This document shows positions 17,337 through 27,578 of a stretch of 64,000 bases of DNA, piece after piece; position 1 is the first letter of the stretch, and each line of letters starts with the position of its first letter. The position numbers were made by a program, and so were the translations under genes. The stretch covers positions 229,654 to 293,653 of the forward strand of contig NZ_LWBU01000091.1 in assembly GCF_001646665.1 (NCBI RefSeq). Direction: 5' to 3'. Source of the stretch: Streptomyces noursei. Lineage in GTDB: Bacteria > Actinomycetota > Actinomycetes > Streptomycetales > Streptomycetaceae. The notes below the pieces were generated by a model that did not search any database, was not told where the DNA came from, and saw nothing but the letters and a program-made list of their open reading frames with translations.

Positions 17337-18383
17337 TCAGGGCCGCAGGCTCCGGACGACGTGCGTCATGTGCTGGATGTTGCCGACGCGCAGCCAGACT
17401 CCGGCGTTTCCGGTGCCCTGGGGGCCGTGCCCGTGTGCGCAGTCGCGCAGCCAGGTCTCGCCCGCGCTCGCCGCCGGACCGCGGAAGTCCGCCAGGGCAA
17501 GAATGTCCCGCGCGGCAGCCCGGACGGAGGCGGCCCGGTCGGGGCCTCGCGTCGGCACCTTCACAAGGACGTACGACTCGTCGGTGGTGTACCGCAGCAC
17601 GCCCCAGGGCGGACCTCCCTTGCCGGTGGAGGGCGGGCGGGCGATGCCCCGCGTGGAGTCGGCGCCGTAGTCGCCGTACGCGAGGATGGAGTCGAACTCC
17701 CGTCTGCTGCTTCGCACTTCCGTCCACACGCGCCAGTCCAAGCGTGGTACGACCGCGCTGCCGGGCTCCAGGAGCCGGGCGGTGACGTCGGGGAAGGCAC
17801 CGCCCAGGACGGCCGCCGTGCGCCAGGGGAACAGCGGCAGCAGGGCGTCGAGCGCGCGCCGTGTCTCCTTCGCGGCGTCGGTGCGGTCGGCGGGGACGGC
17901 GCCCAGGTCGAGCAGGAGGTCCGCCTCTACGGCGGGGTCGACACGGGCGATGAGGTCGCGGACGGCAGGAAGGGGCACGTCGTCCCAGTGGCCGGGCATC
18001 ATGAGGCGGATGCCCAGTCCGCTCCCCGTGGACCGGGCGTGCTCCAGCATCGCGGCATGATGAGTCTCAGAGCGGTCGGGGCCCGTCACCGGGCGCAGCG
18101 GACTCACGTCGGCGTCCGCGGACAGCGCCCCGGCCAGCGCCGACTGTTGCGCCTCGTCGGCGAACGGGCAGTCGACCCAGGCCGGATGATGGCGATGGGC
18201 CTTCCGCACGCGCCACAGGTCGTCCCGTACGCCCACGGCGAGTGCGTCGGGATGTGTGCCCGCGCGGGGCGGAAGGTTCCACAGCGGCACGACGGCCGCG
18301 TGCACCGCCGGGATCAGTTGCCGGTACGCCTGGCAGGCGTGCTGCTTGGCCGGCAGGACGGGAACGTACAGCAGTCCGGACAT
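17337..18383 (-). CDS. Beta family protein (phage T4 beta-like)
   Basis: A 348-residue protein of the beta_protein family (named after a phage T4 protein), with the typical MSGLLYVPVLPAKQHACQAY opening, a central LLLDLGAV barrel-like segment and a C-terminal GPPWGVLRYT...WLRVGNIQHMTHV end. Bacterial members are widespread in defence islands and prophage-like regions; their activity is not established. A strong GGAAGGAG site lies 6-7 bases before the ATG. It is the only leftward gene between the caspase-helicase and AAA/Toprim modules and converges on the caspase-helicase gene with only 18 bases between stops. That isolated placement suggests it arrived separately. Confidence 0.8.
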   Translation of the reverse strand: MSGLLYVPVLPAKQHACQAYRQLIPAVHAAVVPLWNLPPRAGTHPDALAVGVRDDLWRVRKAHRHHPAWVDCPFADEAQQSALAGALSADADVSPLRPVTGPDRSETHHAAMLEHARSTGSGLGIRLMMPGHWDDVPLPAVRDLIARVDPAVEADLLLDLGAVPADRTDAAKETRRALDALLPLFPWRTAAVLGGAFPDVTARLLEPGSAVVPRLDWRVWTEVRSSRREFDSILAYGDYGADSTRGIARPPSTGKGGPPWGVLRYTTDESYVLVKVPTRGPDRAASVRAAARDILALADFRGPAASAGETWLRDCAHGHGPQGTGNAGVWLRVGNIQHMTHVVRSLRP

Positions 18384-18674
18384 GGCGGCTCCTTCCGGCT
18401 CTGCCCGTGTCCTCTTCCTCTCGCGCCTTTCTTCGTTGTTCCGGCTCGTGCTTCAGGATCCGCCGCATCGCTGCCGCACGTAATGACGCCTTTTCAGCCT
18501 TCCTGGCTGGAACGCTCAAGTACCTGGTAGCGCTGTGACCAGGGAGGTACTGTTCGTGAAGCTCGGCAGCCGAACCCCATCGCGTCTGCACGTTCATGAC
18601 CGTGCGTCTGCCGTAGCACCGCTTGTCGACCTCGGCCGTGCTGCGCCCGGCTGCACCACGATTGGGCCCGCGTT

Positions 18675-19883
18675 GTGAACCATCGGATTCTCGGACTGAC
18701 GGTCCGAAACTTCCGCACCCTGACGGACGTGAAGCTTCCGCTGGGCCCCTTGACCGTCATGGTCGGCCCCAATGCTGCGGGAAAGTCGAACGTCCTGCAC
18801 GCATTGAATTTCCTCAGTGACGTGTCCCGTGAGGGGATCGAAGCAGCGCTGAATGCCCAGGGCGGGTTCGATGTGCTGGCATTTCGTGGTGGACCTAAGC
18901 CGGTGTCCCGGATATCGGTCGCCATCGAGGGTGTCTGGTCGGACTTCGCCTCGGAAGACGAGCCGGACCGGTACGAGCTGAGGATCGACCGGCCCCGGCT
19001 CCCGGAAAGGTCCCGTCAGAGCCATACCATGTACCGGCGCGAGCGGTTCACCCAGCACCCCGAGGCCGGAGCACCCACCTCGATTGAGTACGCGGGCGAC
19101 CGCGTGACCCTCACAAACCCGTCGGGGCCCGAGAACTCGCCCCTGTCGCTGGGTGTCGGACGCATGGCATCCGGCTTGCACCAGCCTCGCGAAGTTTCTG
19201 GCTTCCTCTCCTCCGCAGCAGCTGCCGGCGCTCTGACTCGTCACATCCGGCAGATCCGCGTCTTCGATCCCGACGTCCGTGCCGCTCGCAAACCTTGGGG
19301 GATCACCGAATCCGGCCGCCGCCTGGAAAACGACGCCTCCAACCTCGCCGACTTCCTTAAGACGCTCAAGGATCACGGGGAAGCCTGGGACATGCTCCTG
19401 GAGGATGTCCGCACGGTGGTACCGCAGATCAGCGACATCCACCTCGTGGACGTGCCGGGCGAAGCGGGCCGCATTGCGGTTGAGCTGGAAGAAGAAGGCC
19501 TCCGCGGACGCACACGCCTGGCCGAGGCGTCCTGGGGCACCGTCCGCATCCTGTGCCTGTTGGCGATCTTCCACGATCCGGAGCCGCCGCTGCTGACCTG
19601 TATCGAGGAAATCGACCACGGCATCCACCCGCACGCCCTGAGTCTTCTCGTCGGGCGGCTCCGCGAGGCGAGCACCCGCGGCCAGTTCCTGGTGACCACC
19701 CATTCGCTCGTCGTCCTCAACGACCTGGAGCCGGAGGAGCTCGTGGTCTGCGAGCGCCGCGACAGCGGCGCCTCGGTCATCCCCGCGCGCCGCCCCAAGG
19801 ACATCCAGCGGATCATCGAGAAGGCCGAGTGGGAACCGATCGGTGAGCTCTGGTACTCCGGGGCCCTGGGAGGTGGCCTGTGA
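18675..19883 (+). CDS. AAA ATPase, OLD/AbiL/PARIS-type
   Basis: A 402-residue SMC/RecF-like ATPase of the AAA_21 type. Walker A is GPNAAGKSN (31-39), an ABC-like signature region lies mid-protein, Walker B is CIEEIDHGIHPHAL (about 309-322), and the H-loop lies in LVTTHSLVVL. There is no fused Toprim domain; that part is provided by the next gene, whose GTG overlaps this stop by 4 bases. Such ATPase plus Toprim gene pairs include AbiL-type, PARIS-type and RloB-type abortive infection systems, in which the ATPase senses a phage protein or DNA ends and releases the nuclease. The GTG start at 18675 lacks a clear ribosome site, so the exact N-terminus is less certain; 291 bases of non-coding or unassigned DNA precede it. 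Confidence 0.86.
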   Translation: MNHRILGLTVRNFRTLTDVKLPLGPLTVMVGPNAAGKSNVLHALNFLSDVSREGIEAALNAQGGFDVLAFRGGPKPVSRISVAIEGVWSDFASEDEPDRYELRIDRPRLPERSRQSHTMYRRERFTQHPEAGAPTSIEYAGDRVTLTNPSGPENSPLSLGVGRMASGLHQPREVSGFLSSAAAAGALTRHIRQIRVFDPDVRAARKPWGITESGRRLENDASNLADFLKTLKDHGEAWDMLLEDVRTVVPQISDIHLVDVPGEAGRIAVELEEEGLRGRTRLAEASWGTVRILCLLAIFHDPEPPLLTCIEEIDHGIHPHALSLLVGRLREASTRGQFLVTTHSLVVLNDLEPEELVVCERRDSGASVIPARRPKDIQRIIEKAEWEPIGELWYSGALGGGL

Positions 19884-20530
19884 GCCGCGGCTCCAAGCCG
19901 TCCCGTCGACGCCGCTCGGTCATCGTGGTGGCCGGAGAAGGAGACTACGACCGCAAGGTACTCCAGCACCTGGTACCCGCCCTGCACCCGGGCGAGTGCC
20001 CCGAAGTGCGCATGCTGAAGAAGCCCATCCGCCTAGCTCGGGCCCATGCCACGCTCCACCCCCGACTCCAGGAGATCAAGAAGCACGCCGCGGGTATCGC
20101 CGACACGGCGGAACTCGCCGGCATCGTGATACATGCCGACCTCGACGGCGTCGCCGACGACACCTACGACACTCTGCGCCGTCGCCTCCGCGAGGAGATG
20201 GACGGCGTCTTCAAGGGCACTCCCTCGGCTCTGGCCCTGGCCGCCTACGAGATCGAGGCCTGGCTCATGCTGTTTCCCAAGGCCTTCACCGCACTCCATC
20301 CCGGCTGGAAGCTCCGGGAGGCGGACTGTCGCCGCGACCTCGCCAGACTGGAGAAGACCAAGGAACACCTCAAGAAGCAGCTCACGAAGCCCGGCTACCT
20401 GGAATCACACGCGCCCAAGATCATGGAGAAGGCCGTCGAGGGCGGCCACGTGTCTCAAACGCCCCCCGGCAACAACCGCTCCTTCCTGGACTTCGCGAAG
20501 GACATCGCGGCCTGGCGCAAGGCGGCATAG
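19880..20530 (+). CDS. Toprim-like nuclease partner (RloB/DUF4276-like)
   Basis: A 216-residue protein with Toprim-type acidic motifs: VVAGEGDYD near residues 17-24 (catalytic Glu candidate), a HADLDG pair near 82-87, and EIEAW near 124, typical of RloB/DUF4276-like proteins. The C-terminal half is Lys/Arg rich (EKTKEHLKKQL) and may bind nucleic acid. Its GTG start overlaps the stop of the AAA ATPase, so the two are translated together and presumably form one complex. The proposed role is a nuclease kept in check by the ATPase and released on infection. Family-level assignment is moderate; the acidic residues are directly visible. Confidence 0.75.
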   Translation: MSRGSKPSRRRRSVIVVAGEGDYDRKVLQHLVPALHPGECPEVRMLKKPIRLARAHATLHPRLQEIKKHAAGIADTAELAGIVIHADLDGVADDTYDTLRRRLREEMDGVFKGTPSALALAAYEIEAWLMLFPKAFTALHPGWKLREADCRRDLARLEKTKEHLKKQLTKPGYLESHAPKIMEKAVEGGHVSQTPPGNNRSFLDFAKDIAAWRKAA

Positions 20531-20609
20531 TCCCAGCTCACCGGGAACGCAGGAAGCTCTATACGGTGGTACGGATCACCGTGGCATCGGCAAGACAGAG
20601 GGGACCGTC

Positions 20610-23600
20610 GTGAAGCCCACCATGGCCGCCGCCCAGTTGCGCGGCAGTCTGACGCAGTACCTCACGACGACGTACGCCCTCGCCGACGAGGGCACCCGGC
20701 GTGCCCTGGAGCGTTTCCTCGGGCATCCCGAGACGGGGATCTTCCGGGGGCCCTACCTCCGGATCCGGACGCCGTTCCATGTGGCCGACGGCGGCTGGCA
20801 GCGGGAGCTGGAGTGGACGACCGGGTTCCCCGGCTTCGTCCCGTACCGGCACCAGGCCCGGGCGTGGGCGCGGCTGTCCACGCTGCATGGTCCGGCCCGG
20901 CCGACCCTGGTGACCACCGGGACGGGCTCCGGCAAGACGGAGTCGTTCCTGATCCCGGTGCTCGACCACTGCCGGCGCGAGCGGGCGCGCGGCAACCGGG
21001 GCGTCAAGGCCGTCCTGCTGTACCCGATGAACGCGCTCGCCACCGACCAGGCCGGCCGCATCGGCGACTACCTGGCGCGGCCCGAGCTGGCACAGGTGAC
21101 GGCCGGTCTGTACATCGGCGACCGGCCCGACACGGACTTCCGCCGGGTGATGACCCGGCGTGAGGAGATGCGCGTGTCGCCGCCGGACGTGCTGATCACC
21201 AACTACAAGATGCTCGACCTGCTGCTCCAGCGCGGCGAGGACCGTTCCCTGTGGGAGGGCGCCGACCTGACGTACGTCGTGCTGGACGAGTTCCACACGT
21301 ACGACGGGGCGCAGGGCACCGACGTGGCGATGCTGCTGCGGCGGCTGGCCGCGGCGACCGGTGCGGCACGGCCGGGCCGGCCGCTCGGGTCGATCTGCCC
21401 GGTCGCGACCTCGGCGACCCTGGGCGAGGGCCCGGCGGACACCGCGGGTAAGGAGGCGGGCGGCATCCTCGACGTGGCGTCGCGGGTGTTCGGGATGCCG
21501 TTCCCGGCGGACGCGGTGGTCGGCGAGGAGCGGATGACGGCCGAGGAGTTCACGGGTGCCGTGGACTACGAGCTGCCCGAGCCGCCGACACCGCAGGAGG
21601 TCATCGCCTGTTCGGGCGGTCCCGGTGTGGAGGCCCAGCCCGATCTGCTGGACCTGGACGGGCTGGCGCAGCGGCTGCTCGGCCGCGCCGGCCTCGACGC
21701 CTTCCGCACCGGGCGGCTGCTCAAGCGCCACGACTTCACCCACGGCGTGCTGTCGCTGCTCGGCGGGGAGCCGCTGGACGAGTGGGGACTGCGGGACCGG
21801 CTGGCCCGCTTCGGGTACGCGTGGGGGCGCACCGCGCGGGAGAACCCCCAGCTCGTGCTCCAGGCGCTGTCACGGTTCGTCGCCCTGCTGTCGGCAGCGC
21901 GCGACCCGGAGTCCGACGAACGCCGGCCCCGGCCGCTGCTGCACATCGAGGCCCACCTGTGGGTCCGGCCCGTCACCCGGGTACTGCGGGGCGTGGGGGC
22001 GGCCCCGGAGTTCCGCTGGTACGAGGACGACCGCACCGCGGCGCGCCGGGCCGCGCTGCACGCCGCTCCGGTCACCGACGAGGAGTCCGACGGCTCGTCC
22101 GCCGGCTGGCCGTCGCCCTCCGCGCGGCCGCAGCCGCTGCCCGGGGCCGACACCGCGGTCCGGCCCGCCGAGGTGCATCTGCCCGCGGTGTACTGCCGCA
22201 ACTGCGGCCGTTCCGGCTGGGCCGCGCTGTCCCCCGAGGCGGACCCGCAGCGACTGGTCATGGCCCAGGACCGGATCTGGCGGGCATCCGTGGGCCGGGA
22301 CAAGCGGCGCCTGCGCTACTTCATCGCCGCCACACAGGGCGAGCGGCAGCAGACGCTGGACGCGCTGACCGGTGCGCGGCCGTCGGACGGCGGCGGCGTC
22401 GACCCGCTGTCGGTGGTGGTCCTCGACGGCGGGCAGGGCACGTACCGGCTGCCGACGCCGTCGGACGCGGGCGACCTGATCGACGCCTGGTTCGCCCTTG
22501 CCGTGCTCGACAAGAAGTCGGCCGACCGGGCCGCCAAGGACGACCGTTGCCCGGCCTGCCACACCGACAACAGCATCCGCTTCCTCGGCACCGCGCAGGC
22601 GGCGCTCGCCTCGGCGACCGTCACCCAGCTGTTCACGGGCGGCGACATCGCGCTCGTACCGGAGGAGCGCAAGACGCTGCTCTTCAACGACTCCACGCAG
22701 GACGCCGCCCACCGGGCCGGATACGTCGCGAACGCCTCGTACAAGTTCTCGCTGCGCTCGCTGCTCGCCCACAACCTGGACGAGTCGGGTGCGCCGACCG
22801 CGCTCAACGACCTGATCGGGCACGTCCTGGAGTCGGTGGACGACCCCGAGGCGCTGGCCGCCGTCGTGCCGCCCGACCTGCACGACGAGCCCGGCGTCGA
22901 CCGGCTCCTGTCGGGACGCGGCACCGGTGACGCGCGGACGTGGAAGCTGATCGGCGAGCGTCTCGCCTTCGCCACCGTCATGGAGTTCGGGCTGCGCAGC
23001 CGCATGGGCCGCACCCTGGAGCTCACGCGGACCGCCGCGGCCGAAGTGGTCATCGCGGAGCCCGAGCGCGTCACGGCGCTCGCCCGCGACATCCACCTGT
23101 CCCTCCCGGGCCAGCTCCTCGTCACCGGCGGACTGCCCACGCCCGACCGCTACCTCGCCTACGTCCGCGGCCTGCTGGAGCGCCTGCGGCTGCGGGGCGC
23201 GGTGCACCACCGGTGGCTCGACACCTGGATGAAGGAAGCCGGCACCAACCGGTACCTCATCTCCGGCCGCAGGCCTGAAGGCATGCCCGCGTTCCCCGAA
23301 GGCGTGGCGCCGCCCCGCTTCCTGCTGGACGGGCAGAAGGACAGGTCGGAGTTCGACGCGATCACCGGCCGGCTGGGCTGGTACCAGGACTGGACCCGCC
23401 GCTGTCTCGGCCTGGACGCCGCCGGTGCCACCGAGTACCTGCGGCGGTTGCTGCCCGCCCTCGCCGACGAACGGGTGGTCGCGGTGCGCACCGCCCGGGA
23501 CCGGCAGACGCGGCTCTACGGACTGCAGCCGGGGCACATCGAGGCGCGACTGCTCGACGACGCCGTCGTCAACAAGGCGTTCGTCAGCTGCGAGGACTGC

Positions 23601-26600
23601 GGCTGGCAGCAGGTCGTGGCGCCGGAGCGCCGCACGCGCTGGTACGGGCACCCGTGCCCGCGCTACCGGTGCAAGGGACTGCTGACCCCGCCCCAGCCGG
23701 GCATGCCGCGCAGCGGGTCCAGCGCATCCGGGTTCGGCTCGGCGGTCCGCGAGCGGGACTACACCGGCGACTACTACCGCCGGCTCTACCTGACCGGCGG
23801 GACGTTCCGCGTGGTCACCGCGGAGCACACGGGCATGCTCACCAGGCCCGAGCGCGAGCGCGTCGAGCGCAGCTTCAAGGCGGGCACGCACTACACCGAC
23901 CCGAACGTGCTGTCGTGCACGCCCACTCTGGAACTCGGCATCGACATCGGCGAGTTGTCCGCCGTGCTGCTCGGGTCCCTGCCCAAGGGTCCCGCCAACT
24001 ACGTGCAGCGGGCCGGCCGTGCGGGACGCCGTACGGGCAACGCGCTGGTGGTCGCCTTCGGCGGGCGCCGCGCCCGTGACCTGTACTACCTGGACGAGCC
24101 GTCGGAGATGATCGCGGGGACAATCCTGCCTCCCGGCTGTTACCTGTCGGCCGTGGAGATCCTGCGCCGCCAGTACACGGCCCGGCTCCTCGATCTCGCG
24201 GCGAGCGGCGGGCTGCGGACCTCCGACGGCGAACTCCTGCCGCCCGTGCCCCGGTTGTCCTCCGCGTTGTTCGGCACCACGGGCTGGTGCCAGGATCTGG
24301 CGGACGCCGCGCAGACCCACGGCGCCACGCTGGTCGAGGAGTTCCTCGCCCTGTTCCCGGGTGGCGACGATGCCGACGGTGGTGTGTCGCCGTACGCGGC
24401 GGACGAGCTCAGGGCGTACGCCACCGGCGGCATCGTCCGGGCGCTGCAGGAGGCGGAGGAGGACTGGACCGGCCGGCGCGAGGAGCTCCGGCGCAGGATC
24501 GCCGCGATCGACGAGGCCGCCGAACACCTGGTCCGCACGGACGTCGTCCAGGACCGCGAACGCCGGGAACTGCTCGCCGAACGGCGCAGCGCCGGGGACC
24601 TGCTGCGGGAACTCAGCCAGTCGAGCGCGCACGGCACCCTGGTGGAGCTCGGACTGCTGCCGAACTACAGCCTCACCGACACCACCACGCAGCTGGAAGC
24701 GACGCTGTACTGGACGGAGACCCCGGACGACGAGGAGGACACCCGGTCGGAGAACCCCGTGGGGGACCCGGCCAAGCGGGTGTACCGCAGCGAGACGCGG
24801 GACTACGAACGCTCCCGTAAGCTCGCCCTGACCGAACTGGCCCCCGGGAACAGCTTCTACGTCAACGGCTACCGGCACGTGGTGCGCGCGCTCGACGTCG
24901 GCACCCCGGACCGCCGCGCCTGGGCCGAGTGGCGGCTCTGCCCGGCGTGCGGGTACGTCCGTACGCACGACGCCAGGAAGGACACCAGCCCGTGTCCCCG
25001 CTGCGGGGGGCGGGAGATCGCCGACGCGGGCTGCGTGCAGTACGTGCTCCAGCCGCGGCGCGTCGTCTCCCGTGACAAGCGGGACGACGCCCGGGTGCGG
25101 GACGACCGCGACGAGCGGGACCGCCGGCACTACGCGGTGCTGACGACGGTCGACGTCGACCCGGAGCGGATCACCCCCGGGTCGTGGCGGCACGAGACGG
25201 CCGTCTTCGGCGTGGACTTCACCCGGCACGCGAAGATCCGCACGCTCAACCTGGGGCTCGACCGGGAGGAGGGCAGCAGCACCGTGCCGCTCGCCGGCGC
25301 GGACGTGCGGCTCAACCCCTTCTACGTGTGCACCAGTTGCGGTGGTGCGACGGCCGAGGGCCGTCCGGTCGTGGACGTGCCCCAGCACGCGCTGACGGAC
25401 TCCGGCGCGGCGAGCACCGCGACCGCCGCCCACCACCTGCTGTGGTGTCCGCGCCGCCGGACCAGGGAAACCCCGGCGGCCGGACCGGCCGAGCAGCAGG
25501 GCAAGGGTGAGGACGTGCCGCTGCTGCTCGCGCACGAGCTCACCACGGAGGCGGTGCGCATCCTGCTGCCCGCGTCCGTGGCCCGCGCCAAGGAGCGCCT
25601 CGCGTCGTTCACGGCGGCGCTGTTCGCGGGCATCGCGGCCCAGTACGGCGGCGATCCCGATCACATCGACATCGCCGAGGCGACGATGCCCGACCACCTG
25701 GGCGCCGACGGCTCCGACTGGCCGCGGCGCTTCCTCGTGGTCTACGACCGCCTCCCCGGAGGCACCGGCTATCTGCACCGGCTCGCGTCCGCCGACGGCT
25801 TCCGGGACGTGCTGCTCAAGGCGCGGGACGTCATCGAGGACTGCGGGTGCCGCGAGAAGGGTCTCGACGGCTGCCACCAGTGCCTGCTGCGGCGCGTGCC
25901 GGCGGCCGACTACGACAAGGTCAGCCGCAACGAGGTGCGGCAGATGCTGGAGGACCTCCTCGGCGAGGACGGTTCGCGCTGGCGGACCTCACCCGTCGCG
26001 ACGACCCGGCACATCCCGCTGGAGCGGCAGGCCGAGAGCGATCTGGAGATCCTGTTCATCGAGACGCTCCAGGAGTGGGCGAGGCTCGCCGAGTCCGCCG
26101 CCACCGCCGACGCGTACACCACGTCGGCCGGCACGTACGCGCTCGACCTGCGGCTGACAGGTGACGACGGGGCGACCGTGAGCTGGCGGGTCTCGCAGCA
26201 GCGCGCGCTGGACGGCACCCGGCCCGACATACTCCTCGAACGCCTCGACGCGCCCGGCCCCCGCGTCGCCGTGTACCTCGACGGCTACGCCTACCACGCG
26301 ACCCCCGAGCACAACCGGCTGGCCGACGACGCCACCAAGCGGACCGGTCTGCGCAGCGAGGGACTGCGGGTGTTCCAGCTGTCGTACGACGACGTCAAGG
26401 AATGGCGAGAGCGCGTACGGGACACCGGATACGCGGCGGCGGGCCCGGCCGACCCGGTCTGGCAGCCCTACCCGGCGGACGCGCAGAACCGGGCACGCGA
26501 CTACTACAGCCGCATCGGCGGAGGACTGCCCGGCGAACTGTCCGACGCCGTCTGGGTCAACCCCGCCCGGTTCCTGCTCGCCTATCTGCGGACGCCCGAC

Positions 26601-27578
26601 GCCGCACGTTGGCAGCGGCGGGCCGAAGCCGCCGCCGCGGGACTCGTCGGCGCGGCCGGCGTCCGCGCCGCCGCCCTCGGGACGGTCGGCCTCGGGCCGG
26701 CCCTGCTGTCGGCGCTGGGCGGCGGGACGGTCACGGGTCCGGCGGGACCGGTCCGGCTGGTGTACGGGACCGACGCCTCCGGCTGCCGCCTCGTCCTCGC
26801 CGCGGACGGCCGGCGCACCCCGCCCGTATGGACGGGCCTGACGGTGCTCGACGACAGTGCCGAAGCCATGGCCGACGCGCGGGCCCACCGGAGGCGCTGG
26901 CGGGCCTGGTTGTACTGGAGCAACGTGCTGCAGTTCCTGGACCACGCGGGCGGCGACAGCGCCCAGCTCACCACGAGCCTCGTCGACGGCTTCGCCACCG
27001 AAGCGCTGACCGTGACCGGCGGCGAGGGATGGCTGCAGTCCGCCCGGACCGAGATCCCCCGGGAGGAGTCGGCACCGGTCGCGGCCGAGGCGGCGGCGGT
27101 CGAGGTCGGCGCCGTCCGGGACGGCACACCGGCGGCCGCGGTCGCCGCAGACGGAGCCTCCGCCGGAGTGACAGCAGCGGCCGCCGAGCCGGTCGCGGCG
27201 ACGGCGACCGGACGGGACCCGGGCTGGGACCCGGTGCTCGAATTTCTCGATCCCGACGAGGCGGGCCTGGCCGAGCTGGCCCTGGCCCTGGCGGAGGCCG
27301 GGGTGCCGGCGCCCGAGGACGGTTACGAGCTCGACGAGCGGGGCTGGCAGGCCGAACTTGCCTGGCCCGCAGCCCGCGTCGGCGTGGTCCTCGCCGCCCG
27401 CGACGACGGCCCGGAACCCGACCACGAGGCCGCTGACCGGGACAAGGCCTTCGCGGCGGCCGACTGGGACATCCGTACGGCGACGGCCTGGGACGCCGCC
27501 GAACTCGCCGCCCGGCTGCTCGGGCGGGGCCTGGACACGAACCACGACAGCACCAGTGACGGGGAGCACACACGATGA
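20610..27578 (+). CDS. Giant DEAD/DEAH helicase with DUF1998 and nuclease-like tail (DruE/DrmA-related)
   Basis: A 2,322-residue protein. The first RecA lobe has TTGTGSGKTE (about 102-111), YPMNAL and DEFH (about 226); the second has LELGIDIGE and QRAGRAGR (about 1133). Several CxxC zinc-ribbon pairs are scattered through it (near 527, 645, 992, 1444 and 1573). The DUF1998 region ends in a cysteine cluster, DCGCREKGLDGCHQC, near 1744. Around 1888, YLDGYAYH followed by a D..K...L..EG..VFQLSYDDV pattern resembles a Vsr/DUF559-type nuclease fold. An Ala-rich variable tail follows. The GTG has GAGGGGA 5-6 bases upstream, and a TATACG -10-like hexamer at 20560-20565 may give it a promoter. DruE of Druantia and DrmA of DISARM share the helicase-DUF1998 layout, but neither full system is present. 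Confidence 0.88.
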   Translation: MKPTMAAAQLRGSLTQYLTTTYALADEGTRRALERFLGHPETGIFRGPYLRIRTPFHVADGGWQRELEWTTGFPGFVPYRHQARAWARLSTLHGPARPTLVTTGTGSGKTESFLIPVLDHCRRERARGNRGVKAVLLYPMNALATDQAGRIGDYLARPELAQVTAGLYIGDRPDTDFRRVMTRREEMRVSPPDVLITNYKMLDLLLQRGEDRSLWEGADLTYVVLDEFHTYDGAQGTDVAMLLRRLAAATGAARPGRPLGSICPVATSATLGEGPADTAGKEAGGILDVASRVFGMPFPADAVVGEERMTAEEFTGAVDYELPEPPTPQEVIACSGGPGVEAQPDLLDLDGLAQRLLGRAGLDAFRTGRLLKRHDFTHGVLSLLGGEPLDEWGLRDRLARFGYAWGRTARENPQLVLQALSRFVALLSAARDPESDERRPRPLLHIEAHLWVRPVTRVLRGVGAAPEFRWYEDDRTAARRAALHAAPVTDEESDGSSAGWPSPSARPQPLPGADTAVRPAEVHLPAVYCRNCGRSGWAALSPEADPQRLVMAQDRIWRASVGRDKRRLRYFIAATQGERQQTLDALTGARPSDGGGVDPLSVVVLDGGQGTYRLPTPSDAGDLIDAWFALAVLDKKSADRAAKDDRCPACHTDNSIRFLGTAQAALASATVTQLFTGGDIALVPEERKTLLFNDSTQDAAHRAGYVANASYKFSLRSLLAHNLDESGAPTALNDLIGHVLESVDDPEALAAVVPPDLHDEPGVDRLLSGRGTGDARTWKLIGERLAFATVMEFGLRSRMGRTLELTRTAAAEVVIAEPERVTALARDIHLSLPGQLLVTGGLPTPDRYLAYVRGLLERLRLRGAVHHRWLDTWMKEAGTNRYLISGRRPEGMPAFPEGVAPPRFLLDGQKDRSEFDAITGRLGWYQDWTRRCLGLDAAGATEYLRRLLPALADERVVAVRTARDRQTRLYGLQPGHIEARLLDDAVVNKAFVSCEDCGWQQVVAPERRTRWYGHPCPRYRCKGLLTPPQPGMPRSGSSASGFGSAVRERDYTGDYYRRLYLTGGTFRVVTAEHTGMLTRPERERVERSFKAGTHYTDPNVLSCTPTLELGIDIGELSAVLLGSLPKGPANYVQRAGRAGRRTGNALVVAFGGRRARDLYYLDEPSEMIAGTILPPGCYLSAVEILRRQYTARLLDLAASGGLRTSDGELLPPVPRLSSALFGTTGWCQDLADAAQTHGATLVEEFLALFPGGDDADGGVSPYAADELRAYATGGIVRALQEAEEDWTGRREELRRRIAAIDEAAEHLVRTDVVQDRERRELLAERRSAGDLLRELSQSSAHGTLVELGLLPNYSLTDTTTQLEATLYWTETPDDEEDTRSENPVGDPAKRVYRSETRDYERSRKLALTELAPGNSFYVNGYRHVVRALDVGTPDRRAWAEWRLCPACGYVRTHDARKDTSPCPRCGGREIADAGCVQYVLQPRRVVSRDKRDDARVRDDRDERDRRHYAVLTTVDVDPERITPGSWRHETAVFGVDFTRHAKIRTLNLGLDREEGSSTVPLAGADVRLNPFYVCTSCGGATAEGRPVVDVPQHALTDSGAASTATAAHHLLWCPRRRTRETPAAGPAEQQGKGEDVPLLLAHELTTEAVRILLPASVARAKERLASFTAALFAGIAAQYGGDPDHIDIAEATMPDHLGADGSDWPRRFLVVYDRLPGGTGYLHRLASADGFRDVLLKARDVIEDCGCREKGLDGCHQCLLRRVPAADYDKVSRNEVRQMLEDLLGEDGSRWRTSPVATTRHIPLERQAESDLEILFIETLQEWARLAESAATADAYTTSAGTYALDLRLTGDDGATVSWRVSQQRALDGTRPDILLERLDAPGPRVAVYLDGYAYHATPEHNRLADDATKRTGLRSEGLRVFQLSYDDVKEWRERVRDTGYAAAGPADPVWQPYPADAQNRARDYYSRIGGGLPGELSDAVWVNPARFLLAYLRTPDAARWQRRAEAAAAGLVGAAGVRAAALGTVGLGPALLSALGGGTVTGPAGPVRLVYGTDASGCRLVLAADGRRTPPVWTGLTVLDDSAEAMADARAHRRRWRAWLYWSNVLQFLDHAGGDSAQLTTSLVDGFATEALTVTGGEGWLQSARTEIPREESAPVAAEAAAVEVGAVRDGTPAAAVAADGASAGVTAAAAEPVAATATGRDPGWDPVLEFLDPDEAGLAELALALAEAGVPAPEDGYELDERGWQAELAWPAARVGVVLAARDDGPEPDHEAADRDKAFAAADWDIRTATAWDAAELAARLLGRGLDTNHDSTSDGEHTR

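Noticed and set aside
18384..18597. A leftward frame from 18597 with a basic, charged 70-residue start that runs on into the beta gene in another frame.
   Set aside because: No good ribosome site, it has no stop before the beta gene and then becomes a shadow of it. The beta gene has its own strong start.
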